Source: CAZGQY01 sp964528035 (GTDB lineage Bacteria; Pseudomonadota; Gammaproteobacteria; Methylococcales; UBA1147). From it: a stretch of 38,858 nucleotides of DNA. The stretch is taken from the NCBI GenBank assembly GCA_964528035.1, contig CAZGQY010000016.1, forward strand, positions 1 to 38,858, written 5' to 3'. This document shows positions 1 through 6,792 of the stretch, piece by piece; positions within the stretch are counted from its first letter, which is position 1; each line of letters starts with the position of its first letter. The notes beneath the pieces are model-generated. The model was not told where the DNA came from. It made no database searches and worked only from the letters and a program-made list of their open reading frames with translations. A program made the position numbers and the translations under genes.

Positions 1-165
1 GGGCTGCGTGAGGATGATATGGATGATATTTTCGGAAAGCTGGTTCCTCAGATTGATGAGGCACTAGCAGAAGTAAGAGCATTGGCTGTGGATAAATCTG
101 TGCCGGAAACAACATATAAGCCCATCCTGGCCGGTGTAAAGAAACGGGCTTCATTGATTGCATGA
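1..165 (+). CDS. C-terminal fragment of an unrecognised protein
   Basis: The window opens inside a reading frame that continues from base 1 and stops with TGA at 163-165, giving the last 54 residues of a protein. The fragment is acidic at its start (REDDMDD) and has a helical look through EQIDEALAEVRALAV-like sequence, ending KKRASLIA. I do not recognise a family, and no start is visible. It lies just upstream of a repeat element, so it could itself belong to the accessory region. It could also be a chance open stretch, since the upstream part is outside the window. Confidence 0.4.
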   Translation, partial: GLREDDMDDIFGKLVPQIDEALAEVRALAVDKSVPETTYKPILAGVKKRASLIA

Positions 166-180
166 GTCATGTCTATCTGA

Positions 181-458
181 TTAGCGTACAAATTTTGATA
201 GGAACAGCTAATAGATAATAATAAGGAATTTTAAACAATAGGGCGAAAATAGATCAGGGATCCTGGTTAGTTTAAGGGGTATGATCGAGGGAAAGGCAAA
301 TATTGATGAATAAAAATATTCTCTATGCGATGCTATCAGTTCTTGACTATACCTATCAAGTAAAGAGATTGCATGGTAGTTGCTTAATTTTGAAACTATA
401 ATCCTCGATAAAAATATATACATAATAAAATATGATTGACCCCTAAATCTTTTAATGA
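181..458. repeat. ~278-bp dispersed repeat, copy 1 (with copy 2 at 4921)
   Basis: Bases 181-430 match 4921-5170 in the same orientation with about 14 differences in 250 positions by eye. The left end can fold (TTAGCG near 181, CGCTAA-like about 25 bases later). The right end carries a 24-base motif containing TGATTGACCCCTAA, repeated once more with a 30-base period (428-451 and 458-481). Both copies keep an open minus-strand frame of about 70 codons with no family I recognise. No transposase is encoded. It looks like a non-autonomous mobile repeat; the family is unknown to me. Confidence 0.75.
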
Positions 459-675
459 AATATGATTGACCCCTAAATCTTAAACGCAATTCAAAAACCC
501 CATCTTTTAGAGACTTGTAATCGCCATAATTGCCTTGTTCAAGGCGTAATAATTGGGTTTGAATACGCTTGATCGTTTGTTTATCTTTCAATCTGCCTAG
601 CCACGCGGTATAAGGCTCTGTTCCATCCTCATCGGCATAGATAACAATTTCTTTTTCAATCACACCGCGAGCCAT
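208..675 (-). pseudogene. HigB/Gp49-like toxin gene, 3' end replaced by a repeat
   Basis: From an ATG at 675, with an AGGAGG ten bases upstream, the first 65 residues (down to base 481) read like a phage-derived Gp49/HigB-type RelE-fold toxin: MARGVIEKEIVIYADEDG, a middle part with GRLKDKQTIKRIQTQLLRLE, and KSLKDGVFELRLRF. Family members continue for another 40-50 residues with the catalytic end. Here the frame runs straight into the tandem motif of the repeat at 181-458 and ends at 208 after about 90 foreign residues. An antitoxin gene would be expected next on the minus strand and is missing. I infer that insertion of the repeat, or a deletion ending in it, inactivated the toxin. Confidence 0.65.
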
Positions 676-785
676 AAAACAAAGTCCTCCTATTATTTTT
701 ACTATATCAGTGCAAACTATAGTTTGCACTACATTAAAGTTATTTATGCCTCATAGAGTCGACTCACTGAAAATATATTCCATTG

Positions 786-1187
786 TCAAAACCGTTTACT
801 AATCCAATCGTCAAATGCGGTAACAACTTCATCCATCAGGACATTAAATACATCCGGGTAGGGCTTATCCCCTAACCACTCAATATTTTCAATTAAAATA
901 CTGTCTATAAGGCTGCTGCCTTGATGGTAATAATAAGCAGCGCTGAATACAGGGGCTTCCATCCAAAGATTGAGAATATTAATACCGTTATAGGGCTCAA
1001 AGTCATGCTTTAAAGGCCGCGTGATGCGTCCGGCGGCATGCTCTGCATTCCACGGTTTAAACCATGGCCTTGTGCCTGCTTCCAGCTTGGCTATTAGCTT
1101 ATTGGTAATCGAACGATCGTCTACTCTCAGCGTAGCGGGGTTATGAGCCAGCGGTGCAGGTAGTTTTCGCCGATGATTATGTCGGGT
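786..1187 (-). pseudogene. Remnant of an ArdC-type antirestriction gene
   Basis: On the minus strand a frame open from 1187 to a TGA at 786 contains the start of the ArdC N-terminal (DUF1738) single-strand-DNA-binding domain: ITNKLIAKLEAGTRPWFKPW, then RPLKHDFEPYNGINILNLW. This matches the family pattern of an 'LEAGT.PW.KPW' block followed by 'Y.GIN...LW'. After LWMEA the sequence no longer follows the family and runs through an unrecognised tail ending DDWISKRF. There is no start codon in the expected place, and ArdC proteins are about 300 residues. ArdC genes travel on plasmids and integrative elements, so this marks a lost mobile element. I see nothing else I can name between 1188 and 1391. 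Confidence 0.6.
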
Positions 1188-1391
1188 TTACGGCACCGAA
1201 AAATACTGTAGCAGATTTGTAATGCACCAATTTGTAAACCATTGAAAAGTAGCGTGCAGGTGAACTGCCTAATTTTATCTAACGCTTTATAATTTATAGA
1301 AAGTAAAAGATAAATAAAAGCGGAAACCCGGCTACGAACGAAGCGGTTGGGGTAAAGTGCTCGCTGTACCAGTACTGTGACTTTTTTGTGG

Positions 1392-1575
1392 GATGCGCAT
1401 TTAATTTTTACCGGTAATTTCCTCCGAAAATAACGCTCTAAGATATTGATAAATGGTACTACATAGTCACATGTCTCCGAAAAAACTAGATCGTAACTAA
1501 TTTAAAATGTAGGGGAATAGGTGGGACTGAAAATCCTCGTGTCGACAGTTCGATTCTGTCCCTGGTCACCATTTA
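1392..1575 (+). repeat. Direct repeat ending in a tRNA-Phe 3' end, left copy
   Basis: Bases 1392-1575 resemble 4601-4783 in the same orientation, roughly 75% by eye, from GATGCGCATT through to the CCACCATTT end. The first ~130 bases of each copy are AT-rich and unrecognised; the last 49 are tRNA-like. The two copies bracket katA, oxyR and a hairpin element. I infer an old integration or duplication boundary. Confidence 0.65.
1523..1571 (+). pseudogene. tRNA-Phe 3' fragment (left attachment-site remnant)
   Basis: The 49 bases contain an anticodon loop CTGAAAA (anticodon GAA, Phe) with GGA/TCC stem, a T arm with a perfect 5-bp stem (GACAG/CTGTC) around TTCGATT, and an acceptor end running into CACCA. 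This is the 3' part of a gammaproteobacterial tRNA-Phe. The D arm and 5' acceptor strand are absent upstream, so it cannot make a tRNA. Such fragments are what integrases leave when they use a tRNA 3' end as attachment site. The reading as tRNA-Phe is direct; the integration history is inference. Confidence 0.7.
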
Positions 1576-1603
1576 ATCAATGGCTTAATTCGTTAAGTCG
1601 CTG

Positions 1604-1765
1604 CTAATTCTTTTTTATTTTCTGTTGCGTACCCCGTTGCAACCATTTGTTGGTCAGTGCGGCGCTTGGTGGGTTTAGATGTTTTATGGGGTGCATGGAA
1701 TTAACCTGATAGATGCCTGTAACCCGTTCATGTTTATCATATGTCGGCTCATTTTCGTTCTTCAT
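1604..1765 (-). CDS. Possible small protein downstream of katA
   Basis: A 53-residue frame starts at ATG 1765, about 80 bases after the katA stop on the same strand, and begins MKNENEPTYDKHERVTGIYQ. It is hydrophilic and basic at the end (QRGTQQKIKKN), with no signal peptide or known domain that I can see. A purine-rich AAAGGGG lies about nine bases before the ATG, within a small GGGGCGTCCCC palindrome. It may be the last gene of a katA transcript. It may equally be a chance frame: no family recognition supports it. Confidence 0.3.
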   Translation of the reverse strand: MKNENEPTYDKHERVTGIYQVNSMHPIKHLNPPSAALTNKWLQRGTQQKIKKN

Positions 1766-1845
1766 GGGGACGCCCCTTTTTAAAAATTGCGAGGTGCCGT
1801 ATTGGCACCTCACTATTTTTCACCTGAAGTATGACCTCATCCAAA

Positions 1846-3282
1846 CTAAGTGCCGAGCCCTTTCGCCACACCTGCGCCATAAGCCGGGTCGGCCTTGGTG
1901 AAATGCGCCACCTGACGTTGTTGTATTTCACGCGGCACATCTTGCATGGTACCGACAATGTTATCGATAAGCCGTTGTTGTGTTGCCACATCCATCAAAC
2001 GGAATAGATTGCCGGCCTGTGTGTAATAATCACTGTCGACCCGGTGGTTATAGCGATCTGCGTTACCATAGATGCGCAAGGGTGGCTCACGAAATCTGGA
2101 ATCGTCCGCTGCACCGCCGAAGCTATTGGGTTGGTATACCGGTGTAGCACCACCATTACCGTCAAATCGGGTTTGACCATCACGATGATAAGTATGAATC
2201 GGGCAACGCGGCTTGTTGACATCCAGTGCGGCATGATTTACACCGATGCGATAACGGTGAGCATCCGGATACGCTTGCAAACGTGCCTGTAGCATTTTGT
2301 CAGGTGAGGCACCAAACCCGGGTGGCAGGTTACCGGGCCCAAAGGCTGCCTGTTCCACTTCGGCGAAGTGATTAACCGGATTGCGGTTCAATTCCATCAC
2401 GCCTGCTTCGATCAATGGGTAGTGGGCATGGGGCCAGATTTTGGTGAGATCAAATGGATTGATCCCGTAGTTTTGCGCATCGACCTCGGGCATGACCTGC
2501 ACCTTCACCGTCCACTTTGGATTGTCATTACGCTTTATCGCCTCATACAATTCCTGGCGATGGTAGTCCGGGTTCTCCGCCGCAATTTTCGCCGCCTCTT
2601 CAACGCTCATATTCTTGATGCCCTGCTGAGTCTTGAAGTGCCATTTAACCCAGTAACGCTCACCATCGTCATTCCAGAAACTGAAGGTATGACTTCCGAA
2701 GCCATCCATATTCACCAGCGTCGCCGGAATACCACGATCTCCAAAGAGCCAGGTGACCTGGTGCAGAGACTCGGGACTCAATGACCAGAAATCCCATTGC
2801 ATGGTGGCGTCACGCAAACCGGTGACCGGGTGGCGTTTTTGCGAGTGAACGAAGTCCGGGAATTTGCTGGGATCCTTAATAAAGAATACGGGAGTATTGT
2901 TACCGACCAGATCCCAGTTACCTTCTTCGGTATAGAACTTCACCGCAAAACCGCGTGGGTCGCGTACGGTATCCGCTGAACCCAGCTCACCGGCTACAGT
3001 GGAGAAACGTACAAACACCTCACACTCGTTGCCCACCTTCTCGAACAGTTTGGCGCGAGTATATTTTGAAATGTCATAGGTTACCGTGAAAGTGCCATAA
3101 GCACCGGCTCCCTTGGCATGTACTACCCGTTCCGGCACGCGCTCGCGATTAAAATGGGCCAGCTTCTCAAACAAATGTACATCCTGCATCAGGATGGGAC
3201 CACGCGGCCCGGCGGTGATTGAGTTCTGATTGTCCGCCACCGGGCAGCCGACGGTAGTTGTCATGACTTTCGTTTTTGACAT
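1846..3282 (-). CDS. katA: Small-subunit haem catalase
   Basis: This 478-residue protein has the full core of a monofunctional haem catalase, which splits H2O2 to water and oxygen. The catalytic His is His55 in ERVVHAKGAGAYG, the distal Asn is in VGNNTPVFFIKDPSKFPDF (128/129), and the proximal haem-ligand Tyr is Tyr338 in RLQAYPDAHR. The length fits the small-subunit clade with no C-terminal flavodoxin-like domain. No signal peptide is present, so it should be cytoplasmic. The start ATG at 3282 has an AGGAG about eight bases upstream. It is divergent from oxyR, with an OxyR-type site between them, so peroxide induction through OxyR is the obvious expectation. The pair sits between two tRNA-Phe fragments, which hints at acquisition as a unit. 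Confidence 0.96.
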   Translation of the reverse strand: MSKTKVMTTTVGCPVADNQNSITAGPRGPILMQDVHLFEKLAHFNRERVPERVVHAKGAGAYGTFTVTYDISKYTRAKLFEKVGNECEVFVRFSTVAGELGSADTVRDPRGFAVKFYTEEGNWDLVGNNTPVFFIKDPSKFPDFVHSQKRHPVTGLRDATMQWDFWSLSPESLHQVTWLFGDRGIPATLVNMDGFGSHTFSFWNDDGERYWVKWHFKTQQGIKNMSVEEAAKIAAENPDYHRQELYEAIKRNDNPKWTVKVQVMPEVDAQNYGINPFDLTKIWPHAHYPLIEAGVMELNRNPVNHFAEVEQAAFGPGNLPPGFGASPDKMLQARLQAYPDAHRYRIGVNHAALDVNKPRCPIHTYHRDGQTRFDGNGGATPVYQPNSFGGAADDSRFREPPLRIYGNADRYNHRVDSDYYTQAGNLFRLMDVATQQRLIDNIVGTMQDVPREIQQRQVAHFTKADPAYGAGVAKGLGT

Positions 3283-3373
3283 GATATATCTCCTGTTTTG
3301 TTTCTTAAGTCGATCTTTCCCAGTACTTTCCGGGTCTGGTAAACAATTTAACGCGAGGACTAATATTTGTGAA

Positions 3374-3410
3374 ATCGAATGATTTTATTATAATAATAGG
3401 AATATCCTAT
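3374..3410. promoter_or_regulatory. Predicted OxyR binding site between katA and oxyR
   Basis: Four tetranucleotides spaced by exactly seven bases read ATCG (3374), TTAT (3385), ATAG (3396) and CTAT (3407). The known OxyR consensus is ATAG-N7-CTAT-N7-ATAG-N7-CTAT, so 14 of 16 positions match in correct phase. It ends 16 bases before the oxyR GTG and about 90 bases from the katA start, fitting autoregulation of oxyR and activation of katA. Confidence 0.7.
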
Positions 3411-3426
3411 TTAGATATTTTTAATC

Positions 3427-4350
3427 GTGAATCTTAGAGATCTCAAATACCTGATTGCGGTGGCAGATACTTGTCATTTTGGTCAAGCAGCCGAACGATG
3501 TTTTGTCAGCCAACCGACTTTGAGCGGTCAGATAAAAAAGCTGGAAGAGGAGTTGGATGTTATTCTGTTTGAGCGCACCAAACGTTCAGTGGAAGTAACA
3601 CCTGTGGGTGATGGCATTGTGGTGCAAGCCAAGCAGATTCTGGAGCAGGTCGATGTAGTGCGGCAACTGGCGGAGTCTTTCCGGGATCCACTGGTCGGTC
3701 CATTACGCATGGGAGCCATTCTGACTTTGAGCCCGTATCTTTTGCCTTTGATACTGAAACCTTTGAAAAGACAGTATCCGCAAATCAAACTAGTGCTGAC
3801 CGAGGAACTGACCGAAACGCTGCTCACTCGCTTGGGTAATCACGAGATTGATGCTGCATTACTGGCTACGCCCATTGAAAATCCGGATTTCGAAAGTATG
3901 CCGTTATTTGATGAACCGTTCTGGCTGGTGCATCCTCGAAGCCATTCACTTTCTGAGCACAAGAAAATCGTCCAGGCAGATCTTGATAGCGCAGATCTTC
4001 TCTTGCTTGCAGAGGGCCATTGCTTGGCCGAACAGGCGATGAAAGTTTGTCACATGCAAAAACGCAGTGCACAAGATGACCTGGCAGATCTGCGTGCTGC
4101 CAGTCTGGAAACACTGCTGCAAATGGTAGACGCTGGATTTGGCTGTACGCTGTTACCTGCCTTGGCCTTGAAGAGTGCTTCGGCAAGAGTCGGGGGTATT
4201 ATTGCGAGACCACTGAAACTGCCGGATACCTACCGGCGGGTGTCACTGGTATACCGCCGTACTTTTCCACGCCGTCAGGTGCTTGAGGCATTCGCAGAGG
4301 TTGTCCTCAAGCATTTACCTGATACCGTGTATCCTTTGGACGTTAGCTAA
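3427..4350 (+). CDS. oxyR: Hydrogen-peroxide sensor, LysR-family regulator OxyR
   Basis: The 307-residue protein has an N-terminal LysR helix-turn-helix (residues 1-60, MNLRDLKYLIAVAD... QPTLSGQIKKLEEELD) and a C-terminal effector domain. The two redox cysteines of OxyR are present as Cys199 and Cys208 (GHCLAEQAMKVC), at the same numbering as in E. coli. Oxidation to a disulphide by H2O2 activates the regulator. Translation starts at GTG 3427; no in-frame ATG lies near. It is divergent from katA, the usual neighbour of a peroxide regulator. Its TAA stop lies inside the 10-base direct repeat that flanks the downstream hairpin element, so the insertion happened at the last codon without changing the product. 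Confidence 0.95.
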   Translation: MNLRDLKYLIAVADTCHFGQAAERCFVSQPTLSGQIKKLEEELDVILFERTKRSVEVTPVGDGIVVQAKQILEQVDVVRQLAESFRDPLVGPLRMGAILTLSPYLLPLILKPLKRQYPQIKLVLTEELTETLLTRLGNHEIDAALLATPIENPDFESMPLFDEPFWLVHPRSHSLSEHKKIVQADLDSADLLLLAEGHCLAEQAMKVCHMQKRSAQDDLADLRAASLETLLQMVDAGFGCTLLPALALKSASARVGGIIARPLKLPDTYRRVSLVYRRTFPRRQVLEAFAEVVLKHLPDTVYPLDVS

Positions 4351-4352
4351 GT

Positions 4353-4510
4353 GAGCAAGAATTCAATAATATACGAAACTTGACTTGTCTTATTGTCCGT
4401 CTTCTGCGTTGTAGCAACAGTTGCGTAGCCCTGCTATGCGCCTGTTGCTACGCCTTGAAGACAAACAATAACCCTGCGTCAATCTTTCGCATATTATTAA
4501 AACCTCGCTC
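4353..4510. mobile_element. ~158-bp palindromic MITE-like element, copy 1
   Basis: The element has imperfect terminal inverted repeats of about 32 bases (left begins GAGCAAGAATTCAATAATA; the right end read on the other strand begins GAGCGAGGTTTTAATAATA). A central hairpin has arms GTAGCAACAG/CTGTTGCTAC around GCGTAG...CTATGC. A perfect 10-base direct repeat, CTAAGTGAGC, lies at 4347-4356 and 4511-4520, resembling a target-site duplication. It contains no gene. A second copy begins at 38749 and runs out of the window. Directly after the oxyR stop it could also act as a transcription terminator. Confidence 0.7.
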
Positions 4511-4600
4511 CTAAGTGAGCGAACATTTTGCGACGGGATGCCCTCGATTTTCAGGCGTATAACAAAGATCTTTGCTTTGACTCATTAATCGAATCAGGCG

Positions 4601-4783
4601 GATGCGCATTAAATATATCTGGTAATTTCCTGCGAAAATAACCCGATAAGGTGGTGAAAAATCGCACTACAAAGTTATATATCTCCAAAAATTGCAGATC
4701 GTAAAAATTTGAAAATGCGGAGGAATAAGTGGGAATGGAAGTCTTCGTGTCGACCGTTCGATACTGTTCTTGGCCACCATTTT
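4601..4783 (+). repeat. Direct repeat ending in a tRNA-Phe 3' end, right copy
   Basis: This is the right-hand partner of 1392-1575, in the same orientation and of nearly identical length. It has more substitutions than the left copy within the tRNA-like part. It closes the segment carrying katA and oxyR. Confidence 0.6.
4731..4779 (+). pseudogene. Degenerate tRNA-Phe 3' fragment (right attachment-site remnant)
   Basis: The 49 bases align without gaps to 1523-1571. The anticodon loop has drifted (ATGGAAG instead of CTGAAAA), the T stem has lost a pair (GACCG/CTGTT), but TTCGATA and the terminal GGCCACCA remain. No 5' half is present. It is read as the second, older-looking copy of the same attachment core. 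Confidence 0.5.
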
Positions 4784-4803
4784 CAATAGCGTACAAGGAT
4801 TTT

Positions 4804-4843
4804 TCAAACTACCCGTTTCCAATAATTTAGAAAGGTAGTTTGA
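4804..4843. other. Perfect 10-bp hairpin in non-coding DNA
   Basis: TCAAACTACC at 4804-4813 pairs perfectly with GGTAGTTTGA at 4834-4843 across a 20-base loop. It lies in gene-free sequence between the right tRNA fragment and repeat copy 2. There is no clear run of T after it, so a terminator role is uncertain; it may be an end of another decayed element. Confidence 0.4.
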
Positions 4844-4920
4844 CTTTCCCCTCATTGCATTTGTAGTGACGACCCGCAGTTTTTTCCAGGAATTTAGTTG
4901 CGCGATCTAGATTGGTCTTA

Positions 4921-5215
4921 TTAGCGCTCAAATTTTGATAGGAACCGCTAATAGATAATAATATGGAATTTTAATCCATAGGGCGAAAATAGATCAGGGG
5001 TCATGGTTAGTTTACGGGGTATGATCGAGGGAAAGGGAAATATTGATGAATAAAAATATTCTCTATTCGGTGCTATCAGTTCTTGACTATACCTATCAAG
5101 TAAAGAGATTGCATGGTAGTTGCTTAATTTTGAAACTATAATCCTCGATAAAAATTTATACGTAATAAAATATGATTGACCCCTAATTGATTGACCCCTA
5201 ATTTGACCCCTAATT
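4921..5215. repeat. ~278-bp dispersed repeat, copy 2
   Basis: This matches 181-458 at about 94% over the first 250 bases. Its right end carries three decaying copies of TGATTGACCCCTAAT-like sequence (about 5173, 5188 and 5203), where copy 1 has two copies with a 30-base period. The minus-strand frame of about 70 codons is also open here, with several amino-acid changes relative to copy 1. Confidence 0.75.
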
Positions 5216-5484
5216 ACTAATCATTGATGTTCGGGTGGAATCCATCTTGCTCATCGGAAGTCGCATGCACACAGCGCAGCGGCGTGACCGAATGAGGAAG
5301 TACCCAAGGGGAAGATTGAAGACACCCGGTTATCGACTAGGCTCTCCGTTAGCCCAGAGGGGTCGTCAATCCATTCTATGAAGGATCACTGTCAAGTTAA
5401 CAAGAAGCTTATTAATGCTTGCGATTCCTTCATTCTTTGGTAGTATTTATTCATACCATATTTAAACTAGGCGTGGAATAACCC
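5216..5484. other. Gene-free stretch upstream of the PIN toxin-antitoxin pair
   Basis: No gene or known RNA is recognised from 5216 to about 5430. Close to the antitoxin start, TGGTA (5438-5442) and TACCA (5454-5458) form a small inverted repeat in AT-rich DNA. This is a plausible operator for the ribbon-helix-helix antitoxin downstream, but support is weak. Confidence 0.3.
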
Positions 5485-5721
5485 ATGACGACCGCTGTAA
5501 AAAAAACCATATCGCTTCCTTCTGAACTTGCTGAGCAGGCTGAGGATATCGCGCGCGCGGAAGGAAAATCCCTCAGCGCTGTGATCCAGGAAGCGCTGCG
5601 CCTTGCGGGAACCGAACGCCTGAAGCAGGCGTTCAAGGGTCGCCAAGGGTATTGGAGCCAAAAGGCTAAGGAAAAAGGCATTCTTTCCCAAAAGGATCTG
5701 GATCGGTATCTGGAGGAGTGA
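5485..5721 (+). CDS. Ribbon-helix-helix antitoxin
   Basis: The 78-residue protein begins MTTAVKKTISLPSELAEQAE, a beta-strand plus helix typical of ribbon-helix-helix DNA-binding antitoxins, followed by the second helix KSLSAVIQEALRLAG. The C-terminal half, rich in charged residues and ending LDRYLEE, would wrap the toxin. Its stop overlaps the start of the PIN toxin by four bases (GTGA), the usual coupled arrangement. It probably represses its own operon together with the toxin. The fold is recognised from sequence pattern; the exact antitoxin family is not certain. Confidence 0.8.
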   Translation: MTTAVKKTISLPSELAEQAEDIARAEGKSLSAVIQEALRLAGTERLKQAFKGRQGYWSQKAKEKGILSQKDLDRYLEE

Positions 5722-6113
5722 ACGTTGTCTTTGATACCAACATTTTTATTTCGGCATTGGTCTTTCAAGGTGGCCAAGCCGAAAAGGCGCTGCTTCGCCT
5801 TATAGAAGGTGAAGATCATCTGATCCTGTCCAAGCCTATTATCGATGAAACCCTGGGAGTGCTCGCCAGAAAATTCAGTCGGGATTGCGAGGAGCTTGCA
5901 CGCTTAGCTATTTTTCTTAGCGAAATGGGTCAGATGGTCGATCCAAAATGCAAGATCAGTATTCTCGATGACGAACCTGATAATCGAATCTTGGAATGCG
6001 CCATTGAAGGCCACGCGGATATCATTGTGACCGGCGACCGAGCCATGTTAAAACTTGGAAAATACAAAAATCTCCACATCATCACCTTGCGTGCGTATTT
6101 AGAGGACAACTAG
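5718..6113 (+). CDS. PIN-domain toxin (putative ribonuclease)
   Basis: The 131-residue protein is a single PIN domain of the COG1569 type, a Mg-dependent ribonuclease fold used as toxin. The acidic active-site residues can be placed at Asp6 (VVFDTNIFISAL), Glu44 (SKPIIDETLGVL), Asp88 (DDEPDNRILECA) and Asp107 (IIVTGDRAML). The start is GTG 5718, overlapping the antitoxin stop, so translation is probably coupled. The domain looks complete and undamaged, unlike the neighbouring HigB-type genes, so this toxin-antitoxin pair is likely functional. The RNA target cannot be told from the sequence. Confidence 0.88.
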   Translation: MNVVFDTNIFISALVFQGGQAEKALLRLIEGEDHLILSKPIIDETLGVLARKFSRDCEELARLAIFLSEMGQMVDPKCKISILDDEPDNRILECAIEGHADIIVTGDRAMLKLGKYKNLHIITLRAYLEDN

Positions 6114-6206
6114 CCCCATTCGCACCGGTCGATCCGCGCGAATACTCAAGCGCGCTCCTGACCTGTGTAAATGCGGTAAGCCTCATTTTGCAAGGAAATA
6201 ATGGGC

Positions 6207-6285
6207 TTAAAGAAGCTCCAGCTCAGCAAAGGACAGACACTCTTCACCAACAATAATGTGATCCAGTACGCGCACTGGCTCTATT
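6207..6285 (-). pseudogene. C-terminal scrap of a RadC-like (JAB domain) gene
   Basis: On the minus strand, reading down to a TAA at 6207-6209, about 25 codons give EPVRVLDHIIVGEECLSFAE and then LELL. This is the recognisable end of RadC/JAB-domain proteins ('..LLDHIIVG....SF.E.GL'). Everything upstream of it in the gene is missing. RadC-like genes are common on integrative elements, so this adds to the evidence that the region is a decayed island. The remaining bases of 6114-6391 hold nothing else that I recognise. Confidence 0.55.
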
Positions 6286-6391
6286 GCAAAAAACCCCAAA
6301 TTTACCCAGACTTAATATTTTAAGGATATTTTGATCAATGTCCGTTTTCAAATAGCGGCATTTCACCCCTTCTGTCAAGATAAGTTTTTTC

Positions 6392-6420
6392 TTGACAGAA
6401 TATATGATATTTCATATATA
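6392..6420 (+). promoter_or_regulatory. Strong sigma70-type promoter with overlapping palindrome (higBA-like operon)
   Basis: TTGACA at 6392-6397 and TATATA at 6415-6420 are separated by 17 bases, nearly ideal. The palindrome ATATATGA-TATT-TCATATAT (6400-6419) covers the spacer and -10 box, an expected position for autorepression by the HigA-like antitoxin. A second inverted repeat, TGTCAAG (6373-6379) and CTTGACA (6391-6397), overlaps the -35 box. The toxin GTG at 6426 is so close that its message would be leaderless or nearly so. Confidence 0.65.
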
Positions 6421-6425
6421 TAAGG

Positions 6426-6792
6426 GTGGATGAAAAACAAATAAAACCTGTTTTTTGGGTGGGGTCTTCGCATGAGGACTGGAAAACTTTCCCTGATGAT
6501 GTGCAGGATGTAATGGGTTATTCCATGCATTTGGCGCAGTGCGGTGCAAAGCAACTAATGCAAAGCCGTTGACGGGTTATAAAGGGGCTTCGGTACTGGA
6601 AATTACCGATGATTTTGACGGTAATACCTACAGAGCGGTTTATATCGTGAAGTTTCATGAGATTGTTTATATCCTCCATGCTTTTCAAAAGAAAAGTAAA
6701 AAAGGTATTGCCACGCCCACAAACCATATCCAATTGATTGAACAACGTTTAAAAAAGCGAAGGAATACCATGACAAACATTACCCACGATAA
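6426..6792 (+). pseudogene. HigB-like toxin gene with two frame changes
   Basis: Read in three successive frames, the sequence gives a HigB/phage-Gp49-type toxin. The first part is (GTG 6426) VDEKQIKPVFWVGSSHEDWK to CGAKQ. The middle is NAKPLTGYKGASVLEITDDF through HAFQKKSKKGIATP to IEQRLKK. The end is AKEYHDKHYPR with TAA at 6790-6792. One base appears missing near 6553, where frame 1 otherwise stops at 6570-6572, and one more in the A-run at 6751-6756. The middle frame itself continues into the downstream antitoxin frame. The first break should inactivate the toxin unless it is a sequencing error. The second lies on A-AAA-AAG in slippery phase. Confidence 0.7.

Noticed and set aside
428..481. 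A CRISPR-like array (24-base repeats with 30-base period)
   Set aside because: Only two units, with a six-base gap instead of unique spacers; it is the tail of a mobile repeat.
1523..1571. A functional tRNA-Phe gene
   Set aside because: The 5' acceptor strand and D arm are absent upstream, so only the 3' half exists.
1749..3000. Several open frames of 60-140 codons inside katA on both strands
   Set aside because: They are overlapping frames of a clear catalase gene with no family resemblance or ribosome sites of their own.
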